The notes under the pieces: model-generated
Databases searched by the model: none
Told to the model about the DNA's origin: nothing
Seen by the model: the letters and a program-made list of their open reading frames with translations, nothing else
NCBI GenBank assembly: GCA_947561395.2
Contig: OX387192.1
Span: 9,646,221-9,710,220 of the forward strand
Source of the DNA: Buxus sempervirens
Lineage: Eukaryota > Streptophyta > Magnoliopsida > Buxales > Buxaceae
Length of the DNA: 64,000 nt
Direction of reading: 5' to 3'
In this document: positions 1 to 12,362 of the stretch, piece by piece
Numbering within the stretch: the stretch's first letter is position 1
Layout: the number at the start of each line of letters is the position of its first letter
Position numbers and translations under genes: made by a program

Positions 1-969
1 TAAGGAGTCCACTTGGGAGATGCTATAATCAACTTTGGGAGCTCAAATTTTTTATCTTAAACATTAAAACAACAATAATATATAGTAATAATAAGAGCAA
101 AAAGTAATAAATCAATGTTACATGAGGATATATATAGTTTTCCTTTTTGATTAAAATTGAATTTTTTTTTTACTCTAATAAATTTGATCATCATCATTAG
201 AATGTTTTTTAATTAAATACTGAAATATAATGGAATCATTTCATCAAACTTAATACTCATAACTTAATATAATATATGATGGATTTTTAATACCACTACT
301 CTCACACCCATCTTCTCTCTTAATTCCTTGGATATATAAGAGATGGTAGTAGTTTTTTTTTTCCAGCTTTAACAACAGAAAAACCAAATTAGAATCTTCC
401 TCCATGCTATATAATGAGAGAGAGGAAGAGCTATCACATGTGCTAGCATAAACAAAATCACTCTAAACATCATAATTATTTCCAATGCAAGAAGATAAAA
501 AATAAAAAAAGGAAGGAAAGAAAAGAATGAAAGATTTTATAGTTTTCACTTACATGCCAAAAAAAATTTGTTTTTTTATGTATATAAAAATATCAGTTAA
601 TAGTGTACTCTTATTATTTTTTTTTTCCTTTTAAAGAATATTTTTGGAAAAATTAATATATTTAGAATTTCTTGGACATCTTTAGGCTTGACAATCAGTT
701 CACACTTGAAGATACCAACGAATTTTGTAATATATATAGTTAGCCAAAATATAATTATGTGTAGCCCACCTAACGAATCACTTAGTCTCTATTTTGGCCT
801 CTTTTACTAAATCAATAAAGTAAATATTATTTAAATAAAAAAAACTAAAGAAACCAAATTATATATAATGTACAAATAAAATAAAACATGGATGAAAGGC
901 TTGAACCAATGTTCAACAGCACTTAATCTTATACAATAATATGCATATTAAAATAAGTAGTCTCATCAA
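1..969. other. AT-rich intergenic DNA
   Basis: The stretch is strongly AT-rich with short poly-A and poly-T runs. I see no open frame with recognisable protein similarity, no RNA gene and no clear transposon terminus. Positions 965-969 (ATCAA) are the left copy of the target duplication of the next element. Confidence 0.6.
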
Positions 970-2879
970 TGTAAAACCCCGAATTTTTAATAATATTAAA
1001 AATTGGATTTTAAGGTTTATTAATTTAATTAACTGATGGAAATTTTAGAAAAGAGATTGAGCGATCAAACCGGAGTTCTCGAGTGAATCCAGGTGGAAAA
1101 TCCTACTTATATAAAAAATAATAATAATAATAATAATAAGCATTATTTAAATTGTATTAGATATAAGTAAGGAGTTTTGTATTTAGTTGGGTGGCAAATC
1201 ATTTGATCTAAGGTTAAAAGAGTGAAGGTGTAGGATTTTCGGTAGAGCGGCATTTCATTTGATCACGAAGATGGGGAAGTTAAAATATCCAATTCAAGGT
1301 ATGATCTAATAAACTTTAATATGTATATATATAGGCATGATGTGAAATTATCATAAATCATTATTTTCGTACTTTACTTGGAATGGTGTTCTTAAGATGT
1401 GATTTAAATTGTTTTATGACTTATATTTGGATGATAGGGAGATAAAAGAAATTAAATCTAAGCAAAAGCAATGTAGAATTATTAATAGGTGTAGGTTACT
1501 ATCTTAATGATCAATTATATAAATATGAGGCATGCAAATAATGTTAAAATACTATAAATTATATTAAGGATAAATTATACTTAAATAAGGAATACAATGG
1601 CTCATGCAAGTAACATATATATATATATATATATCAAGAATAATTTCTTTATTAATTAGAAAGATTGGGGTTGTATGGGAATAAGTTACAAAGTATGTTG
1701 AGAAGTAAAAGTTTCATGAAATCATGAAAGCACTTAAAGTAAGTAGGAAGGTTAAGGGATTAAGTGCTTAAGGATTAGTTTAACTTAGAAAGGGGTTTAG
1801 GAAGTCCAAGAGACACTTTGGTTAGATTGGGCAGCAAGGAAGAGCCAAGGGAGAGGGGAGGACGTCCAGAACCCTAGGCTAGGGAGGAAAGGAAAGAAAG
1901 AAAGAAAAGGAGAAAGAACAAGGGAGAAATGAGGAGAGGAGAGGGAAGAAGAGAGCTGGACGTGATTGCTGTTGGGCTGGAAAAGATGGCGTTTGGAGTT
2001 TCATTTGGTTGCTGGTGTTTGGAATTCCATTGCTGCTGGGGAATAGGACGTTTGGAGTCCCATTTGGTTGCTGGAGAAAAAGTGGAACAGCAGAAGATTA
2101 ATCAAAATCTATGAAAAATCAGGCGATGGTTTTAAACAAATTCGTCCAAGCAGTTCAGATCAGGTAAGAAAATTTCAGGTTTGGATTTAGGATAAGTTAG
2201 TTCAATTTCATCAAGACTTTAGCAGAGAATTGGATCAGATATCGAAGATCTAAGTTTTGGAAAAATTCTCTGCAGATTTCAGTTCCGTCGGAGGATTTCT
2301 GTTTGCTGAAACTTCAGATCAGCACTTGCTTTTTGGAGGAGTTTGGATTATCAACAAATTAGGCAAGTAGCACCCCTTTAAACATCATATTTTCGTATGG
2401 ATTTTTTATGAAGTTCTAAAGAGATAAATCTGAAACAAACAAGATGATATTTCTGGTCTTAAATGGGCATTGGATCTATGAGATTTAATAGTTATGATTA
2501 CATTAAGTTCTAGTGAGTTTAAGTGTGTTATTTGAAGGATTTGTAAAGTGTTGATTGTGTCTTAGATGGGAGAAATTTAAGATAGGTGTGAAGGAAATGG
2601 AGTAGCAATGAAGTATGGCTGATTGTATGAAAAAAATTGCTGGCGCCAAGTGATGCCAAAATGAAAGGGGGGCTGAGGGGCACCAACCCCTCCTGACCTG
2701 GTGAGGTTGGCGCCCAACTCAACTTACATAGCATGGTGCGGCAGATTTGGAGAATGGTTATAATTAAAATTTTTATATTCTAAAAACTGTTCAAATATAT
2801 TTCTCTAAGATCTAATTAACAGCAAACTAACTAGAATCTTATGGAAAACAAGTTTGTAGCATGGATTAAGAGTTTGTTG

Positions 2880-3870
2880 GAAGACAAAATACCAAGGCAT
2901 GTAGCAAATTTCTGCAGCACCTTAGTTAAGATCTTTTTGAGTTATCTTGTGTTTATTTTCTTAGTTGCTTCACTTGGGTTATTCAAGAACTAAACAAGGA
3001 TTCCAGAACTGTAGAAAATCTAGGAAATTTTACATTTGAACAATGAAATTTATGGAGTAATAGATATTGAGATCATTTAGAAGAAGATAGCAAGTGCAGC
3101 TGATTTTGGTCATTAAGTTTAACTATAAATTTTAGCTTCTTAAACCTATTCAAATAGCTTCATCTAAGTCCTAATTAGCATCCTTGTTCAGTAGAATATT
3201 AGGAAAGCCAACTTAGTGCTATGGTTTAGGAAAATTATTGGGAGAGATAATACTAAAGACATGTCATAATTTTCTGCAGCACATTAGTTGAGATTCTTTG
3301 AGTTTAAATTGTGTCAAATATATTTTATAACCCCCCACCTAAGTCATTCAAGAATTAAATGAAGGTTTTTAGAACTGTTAGTAGCTTACGGGGATAAAAT
3401 CCTTATGGAAGATAAATTGACAGCATGATTTTAGAGGAGTGTGAGGAGATCAATAGCCAACTCAAATTTTAATCATATAGTGCAGCAGATTTTTTTTCTG
3501 TGGATCTTAACTTGAGTTTTGGATTGCTGACCCTACTCAACGAAGCTAATATAATTACCATTAGCATTCAAGTATAATTGGAAACCTAAGAAAAGCAAGT
3601 GAATATTATCAATTAGAGGATCAAATTAGAGGATTATAGTAAATTAAACATTGGCATGCATGCTGTAATTTTCTGCAGCATATGGTTACTATTTCTTCAG
3701 GCACCCTTGAGTTATAATTCATTGTACAACTTTAATTGAGTTAAGCCAGGTTTATATATCATGTAAATACAGTTAGAAAACCATGGAAATTAAAATAATA
3801 AGTAGGAATTGATTAGTATTTGGGAAACATAATACTAAGGCAAATAACAAATTTCTGCAGCATATTAGTT
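2880..3870. repeat. Degenerate internal repeats inside the solo LTR
   Basis: The phrase TTTCTGCAGCA, preceded each time by a similar AATACTAAGGCA-like stretch, recurs at about 2909, 3270, 3669 and 3852, followed by related ATTAGTT text. Spacing is irregular (about 360, 400 and 183 bases), so these are diverged duplications within the LTR. No coding capacity is seen. Confidence 0.5.
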
Positions 3871-5034
3871 TTCTTTTAAGCTCATTTCATGTCAATCTTG
3901 TTAGTTACTTTACTTGAGTAATTCAGAAATTAGTCAGGAGGTTCCAGAATTGTTCGAAGTCTATACAAATTCTTGACAATAAAAACCTTTATAGAAATAT
4001 ATAGTAAAATCATTTAGAAAAGGATATCAAATCTGAATTCCGTTGCATAGGGAGTTAACTAATGGATGAATGTTTCTAACTCGTATTAAGATGGGGTCCA
4101 GAATTGAAAGTAACCTATGGGAATTATCATTGGGAATAAGGACTAGGCATAATTGGTTATAGACTTAAATAGCAAGAGAATAGTAAAATCTGAAATCTTA
4201 ATCTAGATGACTAGTCTTTTGGAAAGCTCCTGTATTGACTTTAGTATTATGACATTAATTGAAATTCTATAGTGACCTAAATTATACAAAGTATAAATGG
4301 AAGTTTCAAGAGCTGTAGCATCTTGCGAAAAGTAGATTTGACATTAAAGAATAAGAACAAGTAGTTATTGGGAACAATTAGTAGAAGTTAGAGAAATCTG
4401 ATTTTCCAGCTCTAATAAAAATTGTTAATTTGTGAATTCTTGTATTGGTTGTAATATTATTGAAATTGATGATTTCTATTGTGACCTGGATAGTAATTGA
4501 TAATGTTTTCTTCGAAAAATCACTGGAGTTCATTTCTAGTTAAAGTGTAAATTATTTTCACTGTTGGTACCTATTGCTGTAAATTATTGTGGGATGGCTT
4601 TAGTGATTATTTGAAACTGAATTTGACATGGTTAACTATAAATAACTTCATATGCTTTGAGCATTATTTCGATTTAACTTGAGTTTATTTTTGTTTAGCA
4701 AATCTGGACAGCTTGGGATAAAAGTGATTTCGTGTTTAAACGGTTAAAGCACTTTGATTTATTCTTGGAAATCTTCTTGAGAAAGTATTTGGAAACTCCA
4801 TGTGGGAGTAGTTTTGGTCTTGAGTAGGCTCACTTTATGATTGAACACGTTTGATTGTATGTTGTTTTATGCTTCAAAATACTTTTTGATTTTAATCCAA
4901 TCATTTGTCTCATCGGCTGGTTAATTTTAAACTATTTAGGGCATAGCATGTTATAGATCCATAATCTAACTAGTAAGTGAAGTCGGTCTATTTTGTTTGG
5001 TTAAAGTCTAGTCTCCTTTGTGCATTTCCTCTAT

Positions 5035-5260
5035 ATGGAGAGGCCTTCCATGAGGGAAGTGCTGCATTTGGTTAAGAGAAATTTTCAATGCCTTTCCGCC
5101 AGTATAGAGAGGCCTTCCATGAGGGAAGTGCAGCAGCAGCTCCCTTTCCACCCTTGAAGAGGGTGAGGTCTTTTGTTGACAGCGGATTAGACAGTGCGAC
5201 AGGGTTCTCAGACTGGATGGTTATCCCTTTCCACCCTTGAAGAGGGTGAGGTCTTGTGTT
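5035..5260. repeat. Short direct repeats near the 3' end of the solo LTR
   Basis: Two copies of a block containing GGCCTTCCATGAGGGAAGTG lie at about 5041 and 5110. Two copies of a block containing CCACCCTTGAAGAGGGTGAG lie at about 5147 and 5231. Both pairs are direct repeats in a non-coding part of the LTR. Confidence 0.6.
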
Positions 5261-5772
5261 TTCCACTAAGAGATGAGGATTTTGGAATCAGATGTTTCAG
5301 AGGTATCAGATTTGGCAGACGATTTCGGACTGAAACTGTTTGGAGCTAGAACTTAACCTTACAAAGTGGTCAAATTTCACGAGTCCCACCTTACTTTGTC
5401 GTTTGATATTGTTTTGCCGAATTAGTCGGATTAATCGATTTATCGTGAATTCGTGATTAATCGTTGAGTATGTTTTAATCGTGCATGTTTTAGAATTTAA
5501 ACTTAATATATTTGAGCATGCATGTGCTACTTGCTGAGATATTCGTATCTCATTCCTTCAGTTTTGTTTTGTTTTCAGATTTCAGAGAGGACGATACAGG
5601 CGGGTATACTTGATTCAGGTGAGTTGGGGATGTTTAGTTGACTCTGATTATATTATTGTTTATTTCATGTTATCCTTCACTCTGATATAGCGATCCTGTG
5701 TATAAAAGTAACCCTTTGGGGAACGAGTTACGGTTTTTACTACGTAACCCGGTTCCGGGGCGTTACAATCAA

Positions 5773-6602
5773 TCATCATTGTCATATATAAGGGAGAGAT
5801 CATTATGCCACATATCGGTGTTGTGGTCCTATAAAAATAATGTGAAAGTGATAACAATGCATTAGATTGGAGTAATAATTAAACATGTATCCATTGACAA
5901 ATATTGATTGAGAAAGTATAATTCTAGATTATCTTTTCTTAATAAATTTTAATAAAAGCCTAAATTGGCCCATTAGGACTCTACATCAGCAATCATACAT
6001 CTCTTTATTTACTAATCAATTATTTTATTTATTTTTATTTCTCAAATCTTAACTTTTATTTTTACTTTTCAGACATCAAAACCCCAAAGTGCAAGCGGAT
6101 AAAGAGCCAGCAATCAATTTGCAAATATGAAAAAATCTCAACTACCCATGCATTACCAGAAAACAAATTCAAAAGCCCAAGTATCGGAATTTAAATTCGA
6201 TCAAAAGAAGTTCAAATTCGAGAAAAAGGATACAAAACCCTGGACACAAACTGCAAGAAACTAGATATCTTTCAGATAACTTAAGCAGTAAAACTAGACA
6301 AATGGGCTTAAGAACAGACCTGCAATATGTCTCTTTTTCTCCCTCGCTTAGTCTCTCAACTCAACTTTCGATTTTAGAGACAACACTGGAAGTTCCGCTG
6401 TAGAAAAAAAAATTTTGCTTCAAAGGCGGTTCGAGGTAGAGAAATCTTTGCTGTTCAAACACAGCCAGCGAAAGACTAAAAAAGCACTCCAAGGAAGGTA
6501 ACTGCAAAATCGCATTTAAAATATGAGATGTATGCAATGAAAATATAGGATTCTACGACCCACCATTCAAACACAGAACGTATATGACCTTTGTCGTGGC
6601 TC
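5773..6602. other. Flank between two transposons; possible first exon on - strand
   Basis: No protein similarity is recognised. On the minus strand 6500-6320 is pyrimidine-rich and ends in GCAG followed by GTCTGT (exon end at 6320), which resembles a 5' UTR or first exon with a splice donor. I cannot follow it to a coding frame, so this is only a possibility. Confidence 0.25.
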
Positions 6603-6720
6603 CTCTCTGTAGACACCCCAAATTGCACCCCAATATAAGAGATTAACCAAGAAGGGCTCCGAAGGTCTTACTTGAGCCTTGACATGTGTCAAACTTTCAA
6701 AAACTTTCAAAATCAGTGCC

Positions 6721-6987
6721 AACCGCACTGTGTATACGGTTTTCATAATCTCGGTTTCAACCGCTCTGTATGTGCGGTTGCAACCGCACACACAGCACGG
6801 TTCACATCAAGGCTTGTTGCGCTGGCGGCCACGTGGCTTCGCGAAGCTTCGGCCGTTAAGCCGCGTGGACAGCACTCAATTAAAGCATAACTGAATTGAA
6901 CCGCCCTGTATATGCGGTTTGGTCAAATTTGTACATAAACCGCACTTTCAGTGACGGTTGTGTAGAAACCGCACTGTGTATACGGTT
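6721..6987. promoter_or_regulatory. Cluster of six AACCG-N11-CGGTT palindromic sites (5' LTR U3)
   Basis: Units lie at 6721-6741, 6759-6779, 6782-6802, 6899-6919, 6938-6959 and 6967-6987. Five are exactly AACCG, eleven bases, CGGTT; the fifth has a 12-base spacer. The next base inside each arm is often also paired (AACCGC...GCGGTT). The cluster lies about 200 bp upstream of the LTR TATA box, as enhancer sites would. The half-site resembles MYB-type cores, but the binder is unknown. Confidence 0.85.
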
Positions 6988-7188
6988 TTGGCTGTTTCGA
7001 GGCTTTGCGAAATGGCTCGATCTCTGAGCCTTATTTACGCATATTACCTCTCTCTCAAGGACCTAAACTCCCTATTTCACCCTCCGAAACTTGCTGAATT
7101 ACTCCAATTCAAGCCTTGGAGGAGAATTGGAATAATCTAGAAGGCCTTTTTGGCCTACCCTTGTGACTCTTCTACCCTTGACTTGGCC

Positions 7189-7196
7189 TATAAATA
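7189..7196 (+). promoter_or_regulatory. TATA box of the 5' LTR
   Basis: TATAAATA followed by GAGGGGTCC is a textbook plant TATA box. It sits 580 bp into the LTR, which would place the U3/R border near 7220. It is identical in the other LTR. Confidence 0.85.
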
Positions 7197-9028
7197 GAGG
7201 GGTCCTCCTCTTGCAAATGGCTGAGAATTTGAAGCTTGGAAGCTCTGTAAGAAGAGGAGAAACTCTGCTGGATTGCTGCCTCAAGTGTTCAAGCTACCTA
7301 AGGTAAAGTCCTGATTACATTTCCAGCTTCTTCTTTACATTCCAACTCCCAACTTCTACCTTTCTGTAGTGTAAGGCCAATTTGTGGTTGTTTGCAAGCC
7401 CCAAACCCTTTCCAAAGTACCTGGGAATCCTCTCTAGCCCTAAAACGTGAAGAGAGAGCCTTGGGAAAAGGAAGGTGGAATGGATCCTCTAGGCTTAGAA
7501 CCTACAAGTGATGAAGAGCATGCTGTGTGGTTATTTTGAACCTATGGATGTTTATTTTCTGATGTTTTGCACTTGCTCATGGAGAAATATGTGGATCCTT
7601 GCTCTCAGTAGCAAAGGATTCCATCCTTCTCCTAGGGAGTGATTTTCCACATCTTCACACCCACTTTCCACCATTTTTTATCAAAATAGGCTAGATCTTG
7701 GATTTCCATGTAAATATGGAAAATCTGAGATCATTGGCCTTAGAGTGAGTTTTTAGAACTTCATGAGAGGGTTTTTATTGATTTTGAGGTTTTGGTCGAA
7801 TCCACATGCACACATGTACTGGTTTCCTTGTTTCCTCTTCAAAAAACTTCAAAACAGGACAGATCTGTGGCCTGTCTTGGAAGACTCATAACTTCATCCT
7901 CCGGATGAATTTTTGAGTAATTCCAAAGACATGTGATAGATGGATGTGTCTACTTAATATCTGGAAATTTTCGTCCACTTACATGTAGCCATTTTTGGAC
8001 ACCATCTCTTCAAAGTTTGTAAGACAGTTCAGCCCAGATTGTTGAACTTGCCGCTTTGATGGTGCACTATTTGCTCAGTTTTAATCCGTTTCCTATGATT
8101 CCAGTTTCTGAGTTTTCTTTGGGAAGTCTATTTTCATTTCCAATTGGTTTCAGCAGATTTCAATCTGTTTTGTGCCTTGGGTGCTCAATGGACTCAGAGG
8201 TGCTCGCTGGCATAGTCCAGAGCTCATCTGTGGTCTTTTAGGCCTGTTCAAGAGAGCACACAAGTCACATCCGGATAGAGATTGGTGTGAGGTTTTTTTC
8301 TTTGGAAAGATGGCACTACATACCACCTCCATACCAATTTTCATGGATTTTTATTGAGCCAAACTCCACGAATAGAGCTTTGAAAATGCCTACTTAACAC
8401 TTTTTCTGAGTTATAACAGCAGATTTCATATGTGGATTTCTCTCTTGTTTTGGATCGGATTGAGCTGAATTTTCTACTATATACTCTACTATATACCAGT
8501 TTTCCAATGGCTTTGGTTTCATTTGATTTGGATTTGAATTGGGGGAGTTATGGTTTATCAAAGCTTTCAAGTTCTTTTGACCTATTTTCTCCAGATTTGC
8601 CTTGGCTTGATTTTCTTCAATTTTACTTTGATTTTCCTTCACTCATGAGGTTTTAGAAGTGATGAATCCACAAAGAGAGCCTAAGTTCATTATACTTCTC
8701 ATGTGGAATGATCACATACATGGTGCTTGTTGTAAGCATCCTTTTGCCCATTTTGTTAGAAAATAATTCTTAGTATGAGCAAGCATATGGTAACCGTCTT
8801 AGACGGATGAGTGGGGGTGCCTAACACCTTCCTCCGCTCATAAATAATTCCCCGTACCCAATCTCTGGATTTTCCTTGTATTAGAGCTACTTTGGCTCTA
8901 TTTGACATCTATGAACCCTTTGGTGTCCATTCACACCTTAAAATGGATGGTGGCGACTCTTATTTTTATCGATCCCCGCGTGACGATAATCGGAAGTCAT
9001 CCGAGATGACGAATCCATGTCTCACAAC

Positions 9029-9046
9029 TGGCGACTCTGCTGGGGA
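9029..9046 (+). other. Primer binding site (PBS)
   Basis: Two bases after the 5' LTR comes TGGCGACTCTGCTGGGGA. TGG is the complement of a tRNA CCA end and the position is canonical. Ogre/Tat elements are known to use a tRNA-Arg primer; I infer the same here but could not align a tRNA. Confidence 0.85.
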
Positions 9047-10631
9047 CACTCGGAATTGAGCCATGTCTTTTGCTTGCTTATTCTTTGTTTGATTTTATTG
9101 ATTGTTTGTTGTTTGGAGTGATTGTAACAAGCATGCTGATTTGAATGCTTCTATAGTTAGAGAATGTGAGACCTTAGGAAATAGGGCATGAGATGTGTGA
9201 TGCTTTGTTTATGCTCAAAACCATGTTAGGAGACCTAGCTAGTTTTACCATGCTAGGCTACCATGTTTATATGACGAGCATGTTTTGATAAGGATTCTAA
9301 TGTCATTGAACATGTGATCAGGATTTTTAGGGAGATATTTTGAATATGTCAAAAGCATGCTCACCATAATTGAATACTATTTGTTGTATGATATGATAAC
9401 ATGCCTCCATGTTGGCATGATTGTGTGAATGCATATTTAGATGGAGCATGCTAGGCTTTCTTTTATTTAATTGAATGTTCCCATGCTTATTAGCTTCAAA
9501 AATGATCTCTATATCATGCCTTGGTGTGTATGGCTTGCATGGCTGCGAAAAAAGAGTGGCAAGGGTGGGACGTTGTGTTGAATGTGACCCACTTTTTCAA
9601 ATGCACTTGTGCACCTTTTTTCTTTTTTACACAGCCTACCTATCACCTATAGGAAGTTGAACAAGAATGTGGGTAGCTTGGCGCACCGAGGTCGTTACTT
9701 CGGAAAGCGAAAGTGAAAACATTCACCTTAGAGACTTTGAGCCAATGATGTGATGACATGGTGGATCTAGAATTCTGGTCATACACTAGGCTTGAGCTCT
9801 AAGTTGCCAATAAGCCAAAACCCAAAACCCCTACGCGAAGGTGGAGAAACACAATTTTGGCCAAAATAAACCAAATGCGAGGGAGAAAGGGCTTGTAATG
9901 AGGGAAGGCCGTCTTGCATGGCTCAGGTGCCCGAGGTATGATATGGACACCATCTTTGAAGGTAAAAATGAGTAACAAGGTATTTTCAGTTTCTCCTTGT
10001 GATAATCTCCATACTCTGTAAGAATCAGGCTCATGGTGTCCATTTGATTGGGATGTTATTTTCCCAGAAAATTTGTTGTTATCCTAAGATTGGTGTAGCC
10101 CTTAGAGAGAGTTCTTTACTCTTCTTAGGTGTCATTCTACCCAAATGTATATAGGAGGCACCTAAGAGTCCAAAAATCCATGCATTGGGTGTCCATTCTG
10201 GGGAGGGAGCCTAGGCCCTCCTATGTATGAATATTACTAATCCTTTGTTTTGCAGGAAATTTGTGTGTGGAGAACACCCAGGAGCTGCTGGTACAAAGGG
10301 CCTCTTCCTTTTTAGTTTAAAAAATTCTCATTCTCAAGCCCATGGAGGCTAAAATTGTATTTTTATTTTGTTCATGCCCTTGAAGGCCAATTTGTATTGT
10401 AACATGTTTCTTTTATTATAAGAGATCTGTTTGTGCATATTTATGGTCTCCTCATGCACCTTCATGAAATTCATGGTCTAAGCAGGCTCTTAATGCCATT
10501 TTATGTCCCAAATGCCTAATTTGGGGCAGTCTGGAAGCCACCCCATGGTGAATAATGTGTTTGGGCATCTAACTAAGATAATAAAACCAATTGGAAAAAG
10601 GAACAAATCAAAAATCTCATTCTCGGCTAGA

Positions 10632-10718
10632 AACCGTCCTGAGTATGCGGTTGTCTGCATTTTCGCTGCAACCGCATGTTTCATACGGTTTGAGCCAAAC
10701 CGTCCTGAGTGTGCGGTT
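10632..10718. promoter_or_regulatory. Cluster of three palindromic sites in the leader
   Basis: Units AACCG-N11-CGGTT lie at 10632-10652, 10670-10690 and 10698-10718, all with exact arms and spacer. No convincing TATA box lies on either side, unlike the other promoter-linked clusters. Confidence 0.8.
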
Positions 10719-11451
10719 TTAAGCCGAAATCCCATTCTGGCCATACTAATTAAACATTTCTGGGTCCTTTCATCCCTTAGTCATATAAGCAAATGGGCAG
10801 GGGCTCCAAATAAGATAAATGGCATTTGAACCATTCCAAATTCACCCAAATCAAGAAGGTTAAGATCATTTTAGGTAATTTTCACCTAAATTGAACAATT
10901 AGCTTAACTAAAGGGTGCAAATGCTGAAGTAAAACTTGTTTAAAACAGAAACCAAGTCAAGCACCTTAATTTGGGGATTAAGCTCATGTTGGGCACTTTC
11001 TACCTAATTTGAACACTTAATCCCTCTTAAGTGAAGTAAATGGTTTAAAAAGAATTGGTTCAAATAACCAACCTAATCACACTTCAATCTCAAGAATTGA
11101 ACTTGGAAATCACAATAAGTTCCCAAAACATGTTAAGCTTAAAGTATAATACAATTCATGAAAGGAAGCTCAACTCTTTTAAATGGAGCAAATTCCAACC
11201 AAAAATAAGAAATCTTTAGTCATAAAGTATTCAAACTTTTAAGATTTCAACTCATTAGGTCACTAAGAAACCTCTGAATTCCAAGCAAGTGATCAATTAA
11301 GGATTCAATAAAATAAAAAAATAAAAAAAAATTTTTTTTTAAATAAATCACCACCTTAAAGATAAAGTGAGTCTCTTTTTAACTCAAAATACCTAAGGCT
11401 GGAAATCAAAAAATTTTTAGGCATCAAAAAGCCTTGGAATTTCAGAAAATC

Positions 11452-11935
11452 AACTCATAGGACTCCTGGAAGCCTGAAATTCCAGACTTTTTCAAAATCT
11501 TCATAGGCCTTCTAAAGCCTGAATTTAGAAATTCATAGGACTCCTGGAAGCCTGAAATTCCAGACTTTTTCAAAATCTTCATAGGCCTTCTAAAGCCTGA
11601 ATTTAGAAATTCATAGGACTCCTGGAAGCCTGAAATTCCAGACTTTTTCAAAATCTTCATAGGCCTTCTAAAGCCTGAATTTAGAAATTCATAGGACTCC
11701 TGGAAGCCTGAAATTCCAGACTTTTTCAAAATCTTCATAGGCCTTCTAAAGCCTGAATTTAGAAATTCATAGGACTCCTGGAAGCCTAAAATTCCAGACT
11801 TTTTCAAAATCTTCATAGGCCTTCTAAAGCCTGAATTTAGAAACTCATAGGACCCTGGGAGCCTGAAATCCCAGAATTTTTCAAAATCTTCATAGGCCTT
11901 CTAAAGCCTGAATTTAGAAAATCATAGGCCCCTGA
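11452..11935. repeat. 78-bp tandem repeat, about six copies
   Basis: The phrase GACTCCTGGAAGCCTGAAAT recurs at 11461, 11539, 11617 and 11695, and near-identically at 11773, a period of exactly 78 bp. Two more decayed units follow, at about 11851 and 11928. Because 78 is a multiple of three, the minus strand reads open as a 26-residue repeat, which is most simply a by-product of the period. Confidence 0.95.
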
Positions 11936-12261
11936 AAGCCTGCGTAATTTCGGGAGGTTGTGGAAGCCTTAATTCCAAAGCATAAACCCTTGGAAGCTTA
12001 TGTAATTCCAATGCTTGATTTGACTATGGGCTTTTACCATAGCCATATCATTTTTGTGGGACATGTTGGAGGCCCTAGAATACTCCAACAAAATTTCTGA
12101 GGTTTGATCTTTTTCGTATCAATCACCTCGTCTTAATAAGGTTATTTTAACCATAAATACAAAAAGCAAAAAAGAAAAATATATGAATGCAAAGAGAACC
12201 CCAGACTCATGTTCACCAAGCCTACATGCATGCATAGGTGTGTAAAGTTGATTTGATGGGA

Positions 12262-12301
12262 TACTAACATTTTTCTCTTTTGTCTTTTTCCTTTTACTAA
12301 G
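12262..12301 (+). other. 3' splice-site signature upstream of gag
   Basis: TACTAAC (12262-12268), a perfect branch-point consensus, is followed by a long T-rich tract and by ACTAAG ending at 12301. The gag ATG lies 62 bp further on. Ogre elements are known to splice; here this would remove leader sequence. The matching donor was not located. Confidence 0.45.
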
Positions 12302-12362
12302 GTACTAAGTTCCTACTGCAACCATTGCTCCTCGACATTCTCAGAGATTAAAAGCTGCTACC

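Larger units (their letters stand above)
970..5767 (+). mobile_element. Solo-LTR-like element, 4.8 kb, TG...CA ends, TSD ATCAA
   Basis: The element starts TGTAAAACCCCG and ends CGGGGCGTTACA, so it has the TG...CA ends of an LTR and its first and last 12 bases are near-perfect inverted repeats. It is flanked by ATCAA at 965-969 and again at 5768-5772. I find no second copy of its start inside, no PBS and no gag or pol frames, so it reads as one LTR left after recombination rather than a full element. Long LTRs starting TGTAA-CCCCG, with a short hairpin-like GAGATATTCGTATCTC block near the 3' end (about 5537), recall Tekay/Del chromoviruses; that family label is from memory. A non-autonomous element is the alternative. 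Microsatellites (AAT)n near 1119-1140 and (AT)n near 1613-1634 lie within it. A 61-codon frame at 1929-2114 looks incidental. Confidence 0.8.
6608..9026 (+). repeat. 5' LTR
   Basis: This 2419-bp LTR matches 27649-30067 at a constant offset of 21041 with no indels that I could see. U3 runs to about 7220 and carries six palindromic sites and a TATA box at 7189. The remaining 1.8 kb is R and U5 without coding content. Small open frames in it are incidental. Confidence 0.95.
9047..12362 (+). other. Untranslated leader of the retrotransposon
   Basis: About 3.3 kb separates the PBS from gag. I see no long sense frame or additional ORF1. The leader holds three palindromic sites (10632-10718), a 78-bp tandem array (11452-11935) and a strong 3' splice-site signature just upstream of gag (12262-12301). 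Confidence 0.7.

Noticed and set aside
8056-8656. Small frames inside the LTRs on both strands
   Set aside because: Present in both LTR copies only because the LTRs are identical; no codon bias or domain.
11442-11816. 124-codon minus-strand frame with a 26-residue repeat
   Set aside because: It exists only because the 78-bp tandem unit is a multiple of three and happens to lack stops; the last units decay freely.
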